Source: an uncultured Alphaproteobacteria bacterium
Lineage (GTDB): Bacteria; Pseudomonadota; Alphaproteobacteria; Micavibrionales; Micavibrionaceae
Length of the DNA: 17,972 bases
Reading direction: 5' to 3'
Assembly (NCBI GenBank): GCA_934538895.1
Contig: CAKTCH010000008.1
Coordinates: 1 to 17,972, forward strand
Below, one piece after another: positions 1-5,030 of the stretch (positions within the stretch are counted from its first letter, which is position 1; every line of letters starts with the position of its first letter). The position numbers and the translations under genes were made by a program. The notes under the pieces were generated by a model. That model did not search any database. It worked only from the letters and a program-made list of their open reading frames with translations, and was not told where the DNA came from.

Positions 1-356
1 CATTCGGTCAGGATGTAAGCCCATTTCTTTCCGGCATTGAAGGGAGCCTGGATTTTACTTAGGGCATCAAGATCTTCACAGAACCAGACGGGTTTGCCTC
101 TTTGCTCATGAAATAATGCCGCCAACTGGGGATGAGTGGTCAGCAAAAAGAAATCCGGATCCCATGGAATATTTTCCGACCGTGCCCTCTCGAACGGCAG
201 AGCCGCGACAACCCCGTCATGAATAACGCCAAAACAATCATTATTTTCGCAGGCATCCGTAACAGAAAAATAATCCAGCCGATCTGCCACATCTTCAACA
301 ACTTCACGAAAGGGCCGGTACGTCAGACGGTAGGCCAGAGCATCAATCGATTCCAT
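1..356 (-). CDS. Hypothetical protein of the integrative element, 3' end outside window
   Basis: An open frame of 118 codons runs from ATG at 356 off the left edge, so the C-terminus is missing. The start overlaps the stop of the upstream DNA-binding gene in a TAATG arrangement, which suggests translational coupling and supports this start. The visible protein begins MESIDALAYRLTYRPF, is acidic and aromatic-rich, has no membrane segment or signal peptide, and ends in the window near KKWAYILTE. I do not recognise the family. Its position as the fourth gene of an integrase-led minus-strand cluster suggests accessory cargo or replication/maintenance genes of the element, but no function can be assigned. 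Confidence 0.55.
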   Translation of the reverse strand, partial: MESIDALAYRLTYRPFREVVEDVADRLDYFSVTDACENNDCFGVIHDGVVAALPFERARSENIPWDPDFFLLTTHPQLAALFHEQRGKPVWFCEDLDALSKIQAPFNAGKKWAYILTE

Positions 357-592
357 TACGCCTGCCCTCCATTTTGCTCGTCAAGCCATTGGAAGAAGGC
401 TTGCTCGTCAATCAAGACACGGCGACCAACGCGGCGTATGACCTTATCAAAGCCATTCTGCCCCGCATAAAATACCAGATGCCGCAGCCCGCCAATGGGC
501 GGCCAGCTATGATGCTTAGGCCATTCTGTCAGGGGGATAAGCCGCCGCTGGGCGGGAGTCTGATTTTCGTTGATTTGTTGTTCCTGTTGCAT
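356..592 (-). CDS. Small AlpA/excisionase-like DNA-binding protein
   Basis: A 78-residue protein. The frame extends upstream to a GTG at 622, but ATG at 592 has a strong GAGGAG ribosome binding site six bases upstream, so I take 592. After a Gln-rich N-terminus, residues 18-72 read like a winged-helix/MerR-type excisionase domain: LIPLTEWPKHHSW, then GGLRHLVF, then an arginine-rich turn VIRRVGRRVLIDEQAFFQWL. That pattern of a helix, a basic turn reading 'RRVGRRVLID' and a final 'FFQWL' helix is typical of AlpA-like regulators and Xis factors that act beside tyrosine integrases. Its place in the integrase cluster fits a directionality factor or element regulator. The family call rests on pattern only; plain hypothetical protein is the alternative. 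Confidence 0.65.
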   Translation of the reverse strand: MQQEQQINENQTPAQRRLIPLTEWPKHHSWPPIGGLRHLVFYAGQNGFDKVIRRVGRRVLIDEQAFFQWLDEQNGGQA

Positions 593-662
593 CTTTTTCT
601 CCTCTTCTGTGCGGAAAAGCACGTTATGGGAGAAAATTGCACGGTTTTAACGAGGCAGGATA

Positions 663-690
663 TCCGGCATCTTTATTCCGCCATGCCGGA
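663..690. repeat. 8-bp inverted repeat between element genes
   Basis: TCCGGCAT at 663-670 and its complement ATGCCGGA at 683-690 flank a 12-base loop, in the only real gap (593-704) of the element gene cluster. No T-run follows on either strand, so it is not a typical terminator. It could be an operator for the downstream DNA-binding gene or an RNA processing hairpin. Confidence 0.35.
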
Positions 691-704
691 AGGAAAAAGA
701 CATG

Positions 705-1313
705 TCACAATAAATACGACTGATTGATTTGCCGGATAATATCTTTCCGTTCCTCAACATCCGCCAAAGTGATTTTATCGTTTCTGGCTTTCCGAGCCAT
801 TTGGAAGACTTGCTCGACATGAGAATCCTCTGCGATCTGATAAGCCTTCCTGAAGGCCGCCCATGCTTTTTCGTGACATATCGGAAAAGGTTTTTCCTCG
901 CGAATCGTCATTATGTAAGGAATGCCTTCAGCCCGTTCCATAAAGGCAGAATTTTTCAAATTTCGTTCATCCCTCGGCAGTTTATATTCGTCGCAGACGG
1001 CAAGATATGCCTTCTTGATCTTGGTATCGCCGATCCCCATCCATTCCCCTATTGCCAGCATGGCTTGATTGAAAGAGCTGCCATGCCCCACCATAAGCGC
1101 GGCCAGAAGCCCAATCCGCTTATCTTCGATATAAGTTTTGGTCTTCGCGCTTAAATGATGAAGAGCCGCATCGCACAACCAGTCGGCATCAAGACCGTAT
1201 TGACGTTTTGCCAGATGTGTCATGACTTTCAAAGATCGGATAAAAAGGCCCAGATCATGGTTGCTGGCATCGTATTTGCGCTGCAGTTCTCTCAAAATAT
1301 CATGCTCGCTCAT
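705..1313 (-). CDS. Hypothetical protein, 202 aa, translationally coupled to the integrase
   Basis: The start codon overlaps the integrase stop as ATGA (1310-1313), and the sequence GGAGAGG sits just upstream inside the integrase frame, so start and coupling are well supported. The protein is predicted soluble and mostly helical, without signal peptide or membrane span. It begins MSEHDILRELQRKYDASNH, has a central segment SFNQAMLAIGEWMGIGDTKI that could be a helix-turn-helix-like fold, and a basic C-terminal half ending in QINQSYLL. I do not recognise a family. The co-translation with the recombinase suggests a role in element mobility or its regulation, which is inference only. Confidence 0.7.
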   Translation of the reverse strand: MSEHDILRELQRKYDASNHDLGLFIRSLKVMTHLAKRQYGLDADWLCDAALHHLSAKTKTYIEDKRIGLLAALMVGHGSSFNQAMLAIGEWMGIGDTKIKKAYLAVCDEYKLPRDERNLKNSAFMERAEGIPYIMTIREEKPFPICHEKAWAAFRKAYQIAEDSHVEQVFQMARKARNDKITLADVEERKDIIRQINQSYLL

Positions 1314-2380
1314 GCGGCCTCTCCGAATATTTTTTCATTCATACTGGCGACAACAGAATGGGTGTGAGCCTCAGACAGGTGGGCGTAGCGTTTGACCATC
1401 TGCAAGGTCTTGTGTCCCAGCACCTCGGCGATCTCGGCGGGGGTCGCACCGTCCATGGCGAGATACGATGCCGCCGAATGGCGAAGATCGTGGAAACGAA
1501 AATCCTTTACGCCGGAGCGTCGCAATGCCGTTTCCCAGGCGGTGCGAAATTCAAACGGCTTTCTAGGATCGACGGATGATGCAAAAACCAACCCCTTAAG
1601 CCCTTCCCTGCCTTTGGCGTATTCCCGCAATAGCGCCAGCGCGTGGCCGGTCAGGGGCAACAGACGGCGCTCGCCGTTTTTGGTTTCGTGCAGGGTGATG
1701 ACATTGCGCTCGAAATCAATATCGGGCCAACGCAGATTCATGATTTCGCCCCGCCGCGCACCGGTGCTGAGCGCAAGAATAACCAGCATATAAAGATGTT
1801 TGGTTTCGCTGTTCTTACAGGCTGCCAGCAGCACCTTCCGCTCATCATCCGACAGGAAGCGAACACGCCCGCGCGGTTCCCGCATTTTGCGGACACGGCG
1901 CATCGGGTGATCCTGCATCCATTCCCATTCATTAACGGCGACGCTGATCGCCCCGCTTAGAGAATCGGCATAGCGGTTGACGGTTCCCGGCGCGCGTGAC
2001 TTGCCGTTCGGTTTCGGAATCGCGGCCAGTTTTTCAAGTTTTTCGGTTATAACGGCCTTGTTCAGATCGACCAGCAGGCAATGCCCCAGCTCCGCCCGCC
2101 ACCATTCCATGTGGCCGAAGATTCCGGCGTGGCGTGCGGGATTGCGTTTTTTCATCTGTTCCATGTAACGGTCGATCAGGTCATTGACGGTGTGTTTTTT
2201 CGCTTCGGCGTATTTGAAATGGCGGCGGTTGCGGATATCGCTCTCCGTGTCCTGCGCCCATTTCTTCGCATCGGTCAGGCGGTCGAACGTGGCGGACTGG
2301 ACGGGATAACCCCGCAGCCGCACCTTCACTCTGAAAGTGACCTTGCCGTCCGGTGTTGCGCGTTTCTCGATATTGGCCAT
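1310..2380 (-). CDS. Tyrosine recombinase/integrase of a tRNA-Thr-associated element
   Basis: A 356-residue phage-type integrase that catalyses site-specific strand exchange between attP and attB. The N-terminal arm-binding region (about 1-60) is followed by a SAM-like core-binding domain (about 63-165) and the catalytic domain (about 175-340). Catalytic residues are all visible: R209 in TGARRGE, K234 in HETKNGE, H297 and R300 in HDLRH, H323 in LGHK, and nucleophile Y332 in RYAHL. ATG at 2380 has an AGAGGG ribosome binding site a few bases upstream. The gene starts 232 bp from the CCA end of tRNA-Thr and points away from it, the usual arrangement at an att site. Everything to its left in the window is probably element DNA. 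It appears intact. Confidence 0.95.
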   Translation of the reverse strand: MANIEKRATPDGKVTFRVKVRLRGYPVQSATFDRLTDAKKWAQDTESDIRNRRHFKYAEAKKHTVNDLIDRYMEQMKKRNPARHAGIFGHMEWWRAELGHCLLVDLNKAVITEKLEKLAAIPKPNGKSRAPGTVNRYADSLSGAISVAVNEWEWMQDHPMRRVRKMREPRGRVRFLSDDERKVLLAACKNSETKHLYMLVILALSTGARRGEIMNLRWPDIDFERNVITLHETKNGERRLLPLTGHALALLREYAKGREGLKGLVFASSVDPRKPFEFRTAWETALRRSGVKDFRFHDLRHSAASYLAMDGATPAEIAEVLGHKTLQMVKRYAHLSEAHTHSVVASMNEKIFGEAA

Positions 2381-2421
2381 GTTCCCTCTATGTTCTCACC
2401 TTCCGAACACATTACAAACCG

Positions 2422-2433
2422 TGACTGCAGTCA
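2422..2433. promoter_or_regulatory. Perfect 12-bp palindrome upstream of the integrase
   Basis: TGACTGCAGTCA is fully self-complementary and lies about 40 bp before the integrase start codon. The placement suits an operator for a dimeric regulator controlling int, or a recombination accessory site. It is identified by symmetry only. Confidence 0.35.
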
Positions 2434-2460
2434 GCAACTCCATTCGATAATGAACCGTAA

Positions 2461-2479
2461 AAAGCAAAATTATTGCTTT
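2461..2479. repeat. 7-bp inverted repeat, AT-rich, upstream of the integrase
   Basis: AAAGCAA at 2461-2467 and TTGCTTT at 2473-2479 are separated by five bases. It sits within the AT-rich segment of the integrase upstream region, between the palindrome at 2422 and the tandem repeat at 2580. A regulator-binding or arm-type site is plausible. Confidence 0.3.
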
Positions 2480-2579
2480 AAAAACAAAGGATTGATCTTG
2501 CCATACAGGGGCATGAACCCATGATTTGGGAATGGAATTTATCGTGGCTGGTGGCCACGCATCGCCACCTGTTTTTGAA

Positions 2580-2599
2580 AAGTGCCCCAGAAGTGCCCC
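2580..2599. repeat. Tandem 9-bp repeats AAGTGCCCC, likely integrase arm-type sites
   Basis: AAGTGCCCC occurs at 2580-2588 and again at 2591-2599. The period is 11 bp, about one helical turn, so both copies face the same side of the DNA. The pair lies 14 bp from the tRNA 3' end and about 200 bp from int, where arm-type binding sites of tyrosine integrases usually lie. The role is inferred from position and spacing. Confidence 0.45.
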
Positions 2600-2612
2600 T
2601 GGAGGAGGAAAA

Positions 2613-2687
2613 TGGTGCCGGTAGCAAGATTCGAACTCGCGACCTTTGGTTTACAAAACCACTGCACTACCACTGTGCTATACCGGC
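2613..2687 (-). tRNA. tRNA-Thr(UGU), CCA encoded
   Basis: A complete 75-base cloverleaf on the minus strand. The acceptor stem GCCGGTA pairs with TACCGGC, the D stem GCAC with GTGC, and the T arm has GCGAG, loop TTCGAAT and CTTGC. The anticodon loop TTTGTAA carries anticodon TGT, reading ACA threonine codons. The discriminator A is followed by a genomically encoded CCA. The anticodon stem has one G-A mismatch at position 27-43. The integrase and its putative binding sites begin directly beyond the CCA end. Transcription probably starts at the promoter near 2822-2850, so the truncated copy upstream would lie in its 5' leader. Confidence 0.93.
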
Positions 2688-2756
2688 TTTCCGCCATTTT
2701 CTGGCATTCAGATAATTCAGAATACCGCCTTCAAAAACTTTACTCCGCCACGCCAT

Positions 2757-2801
2757 ACTTCGGTTTACAAAACCGCTGCACTACCGCTGTGCTATGCCGG
2801 C
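2757..2801 (-). pseudogene. Truncated tRNA-Thr remnant (5' half only)
   Basis: The minus strand from 2801 reads as a tRNA-Thr 5' half: acceptor GCCGGCA, D arm GCAC-AGCGGTA-GTGC, anticodon stem GCGGT, loop TTTGTAA with anticodon TGT, then ACCGA. Similarity to the intact copy stops just after the anticodon stem and no T arm or 3' acceptor strand follows. The two copies share a 13-base block around the anticodon (2648-2660 and 2762-2774). The stem base pair at 28-42 is C-G here and T-A in the intact copy, a compensatory change, so this half derives from a once-functional tRNA rather than a recent copy. Confidence 0.85.
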
Positions 2802-2821
2802 GCATCTAACTTTGAGACGCT

Positions 2822-2850
2822 CTTATATAATTTAGCGCGCCTTGGATCAA
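2822..2850 (-). promoter_or_regulatory. Sigma-70-type promoter for the tRNA-Thr locus
   Basis: On the minus strand TTGATC (2850-2845) is followed after exactly 17 bases by TATAAG (2827-2822). The -10 box matches consensus at five of six positions. The expected start near 2815 is followed by a GC-rich stretch, as is common at stable-RNA promoters. It lies about 20 bp before the tRNA remnant and about 130 bp before the intact tRNA, so both would be on one transcript. Confidence 0.55.
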
Positions 2851-2905
2851 CTGGTTTACACAAGGTTTGTGTATGGAATTGAAGAGAAAAAACATAGATT
2901 TGAAC

Positions 2906-2927
2906 TTTATATTTCCATAAATATAAA
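2906..2927. repeat. AT-rich perfect inverted repeat in the divergent intergenic region
   Basis: TTTATATTT (2906-2914) and AAATATAAA (2919-2927) form perfect 9-bp arms around CCAT. It lies between the minus-strand tRNA promoter and the plus-strand dotM-like operon. An operator is possible, or a terminator-like structure for leftward or rightward read-through. The remaining DNA of 2851-3024 holds no gene that I can support. Confidence 0.35.
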
Positions 2928-2963
2928 AATCACGCCTTTACCCGCCTTTCCTGCCCGTTCTTA

Positions 2964-2992
2964 TTGGTTTTGAAGGATTTTTTCTGATAAAT
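2964..2992 (+). promoter_or_regulatory. Possible promoter of the dotM/dotL-like operon
   Basis: TTGGTT (2964-2969) and ATAAAT (2987-2992) are separated by 17 bases on the plus strand, upstream of the four-gene secretion-like operon. The match to consensus is moderate and the region is AT-rich, so chance hits are likely. It is the best-placed candidate that I see. Confidence 0.22.
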
Positions 2993-3119
2993 TGAGGGAC
3001 CTTTTCGATTTGGGCGGAAGGTACATGGATGCGGTTGCCGGTGTATGGCCATAGCCCATCCTGATCAGCACAGGCCGGAATGTTTCGGCCCGTTTCTAAC
3101 CGGGGTTTCAAGAAGCCAA

Positions 3120-4388
3120 GTGTCCGATAATAAAGCCGCCAATACGTTACATGAAAATGCCATCGGCTGGTTCATTCTGGGCTGCGTTTTCGTCGCCTTG
3201 TTTGCGCTGTTCTGGTATTTCAAGGAATATGACGTCAAGAATTTCATCCGCTGGGTCCGCTGGTCCCAGATGTACCTGATCTCATTCTTCGTCGATGACG
3301 ATTACAGCATCATCTGGAGCACGATAAGGGATGGCAAACCTTACAGCATCGAAATCAATTACAAAACCGCTCTCGATCAGGTGATGGAGCTGGATAAATA
3401 TCAGCTTACCGATGAAGTCATGGGGATGATCGGCCTGCTGGCGATGAAACCGCTGCAATATATTTTCATGGCCGTGATCGCCGCAATCGGTTTCTGGGCG
3501 CTGCGCAAGGGTCCCGGCACGCAATACCGCCGCAAACTCAATCTCGACGGCCTGATCGGTGTGCAGGCGAAAATCTTTCCCTATATCGCCCCCTTCGTCA
3601 GGTTCAATCCAACCACGCAGCCGGTGCGCCCGCCCGGTGCGCCAGTGCCTTCCGAATTGCCGCTGTTCTCGGAGGCTTTGGGTCCGGAAGAATGGCTGGC
3701 CTTCAACCAGATTCCCATCCCCGACGGCAAAATGGACGAGCACGCCGCTTACATCGCTTTCGCCAGGCAACTGGGCCCGCGCTGGCAGGGCTGGATGAAA
3801 CTGGCCCCTTACAAGCAGGTGTTACTGGCCTCTTTCTGTATGAAAGCCGCGCGCAAGCGCAAGGACAGCGATGACCTGCTGGGCCGCCTGGCGCAATGCT
3901 GGCAGGGTACGAAAGGCATAAATCTGAGCGCGGATAAAAGGCTGCTGAGCGATGCCCGCAAGGCCCTCAAGAGCGACGCCGCCAAGAAGACGCTGGCGCA
4001 ATGTAACATGCACGCCTTTGAAACCACGGCTATGCTGCGGGCTTTGCAGGTGGCCCGCATGGAAGGCGGCGTTCTGGCCCCGGCGCAATTCGTCTGGCTG
4101 CGCGGCCATAACCGCACGCTCTGGTACCCGCTGAACAATCTCGGGCGTCAGGCCTTCCATATGGAATCGCTGGGCGCGATGTGCCACTTCAAGGCCGAGA
4201 AAATGACCCAGCGCCCGATCCCGAAGCCGAAAGTCAACGAAGCGGTGCAAAGCATCGTCGAATACATGAAATCAAGCCGCGCACGCCCGATCCCGCAACT
4301 GGATTACAAGGGCGGCAAGACGCGCGGTATCAAGAAACCGGCAGCCGGCGTGAAAAAACCGGTACGCGGTATCAAAAAGCCGGCTTAG
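3120..4388 (+). CDS. DotM/IcmP (TrbA)-like inner-membrane coupling protein
   Basis: DotM partners the DotL ATPase in the type IVB (Dot/Icm) coupling complex and helps select substrates; TrbA is its IncI plasmid counterpart. From GTG 3120 the protein has 422 residues. Membrane spans are at about 15-33 (WFILGCVFVALFALFWYF) and 111-129 (QYIFMAVIAAIGFWAL), followed by a long cytoplasmic domain. The conserved DotM region is at about 328-360 (HNRTLWYPLNNLGR then ESLGAMCHFKAE). An in-frame ATG at 3045 would add 25 residues, but that stretch uses rare codons, looks unlike a DotM N-terminus and lacks a ribosome binding site; neither start is certain. The C-terminus carries three basic heptads (RGIKKPA, AGVKKPV, RGIKKPA). 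It is first in an operon with the DotL-like gene. Confidence 0.85.
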   Translation: MSDNKAANTLHENAIGWFILGCVFVALFALFWYFKEYDVKNFIRWVRWSQMYLISFFVDDDYSIIWSTIRDGKPYSIEINYKTALDQVMELDKYQLTDEVMGMIGLLAMKPLQYIFMAVIAAIGFWALRKGPGTQYRRKLNLDGLIGVQAKIFPYIAPFVRFNPTTQPVRPPGAPVPSELPLFSEALGPEEWLAFNQIPIPDGKMDEHAAYIAFARQLGPRWQGWMKLAPYKQVLLASFCMKAARKRKDSDDLLGRLAQCWQGTKGINLSADKRLLSDARKALKSDAAKKTLAQCNMHAFETTAMLRALQVARMEGGVLAPAQFVWLRGHNRTLWYPLNNLGRQAFHMESLGAMCHFKAEKMTQRPIPKPKVNEAVQSIVEYMKSSRARPIPQLDYKGGKTRGIKKPAAGVKKPVRGIKKPA

Positions 4389-4431
4389 CGCTATATGAAT
4401 ATGGACAGACAACAAGCATGAGGACCTGACC

Positions 4432-4995
4432 ATGAAATGGATCGAAACACTGACCGGCAATTATAGCGCCAGCGCCAGCGTGGTTGACGGAACATTGATC
4501 ATTTCCCTGCCGCAGGCGGTCACACCCGTAGTCTGGCGCATGGAACTGGGGTATGTGCGCGCTTCCGCGCTGGAGGTCCGCACCCAGGATGACGGCATCT
4601 ACATGCTGACCCTCAAAACCCCCAAAGGCGACATTCATGATATCGCCCCGTTCAGCACGCGCGGCAAAGCCGTGCAGGCGTTGATGTCGGTAAGCCGCGC
4701 CATGGAACAGGCCCACGGCCAGATGCGCAGCGCCGCGGCCAACGGCACGGGTAACACAGCCGATAACATGCAAACCACCACGGTATCCGCCGCCAGGCAT
4801 CAGGAATCGTCCAAAGGGCGTTTCATTACGGGGATCGTCGGTACGGTTCTGCTGCTGATCCTGATCGGGGTATTCCTGAACGCAACCAGCCCGCATACGG
4901 CATCCATGGCGAATGGCAGTACTTCGGGTAGTGCGGATAAAGCGGCAGCCACGGGCGTGCCGTTGTCTGCCGACGAGTTTTTGAACAATCGATAA
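4432..4995 (+). CDS. Single-span membrane protein between dotM-like and dotL-like genes
   Basis: A 187-residue protein whose ATG is preceded by GAGGA at good spacing. Residues 1-100 form a compact, mixed beta/alpha domain without cysteines. Residues 101-130 are a polar Thr/Ser/Ala linker, 131-150 are a clear membrane span (FITGIVGTVLLLILIGVFLN), and 151-187 are a small Ser/Gly/Ala-rich tail. By the positive-inside rule (KGR just before the span) the N-terminal domain is probably cytoplasmic and the tail periplasmic. I do not recognise a family. Lying 43 bp after the DotM-like gene and 35 bp before the DotL-like gene, it is likely a lineage-specific subunit or adaptor of the same membrane complex. 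Confidence 0.8.
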   Translation: MKWIETLTGNYSASASVVDGTLIISLPQAVTPVVWRMELGYVRASALEVRTQDDGIYMLTLKTPKGDIHDIAPFSTRGKAVQALMSVSRAMEQAHGQMRSAAANGTGNTADNMQTTTVSAARHQESSKGRFITGIVGTVLLLILIGVFLNATSPHTASMANGSTSGSADKAAATGVPLSADEFLNNR

Positions 4996-5030
4996 AGAAA
5001 TTTAACCAGTTGAAGAGCATCATTTAAGAA

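Noticed and set aside
593..622. GTG start at 622 for the small DNA-binding gene
   Set aside because: The GAGGAG that would serve ATG 592 lies inside this extension, so the shorter frame is better supported.
2757..2801. Second functional tRNA-Thr
   Set aside because: Only the 5' half is present; no T arm or 3' acceptor strand follows, so it cannot fold into a tRNA.
2521..2882. Short plus-strand frames across the tRNA region
   Set aside because: They read antisense through the tRNA and its remnant; their repeated peptide similarity comes from the tRNA duplication.
3045..3119. ATG 3045 as the start of the DotM-like gene
   Set aside because: Not excluded, but the added 25 residues use rare codons (AGG, CTA, ATA, AGA), have no ribosome binding site and look unlike a DotM N-terminus.
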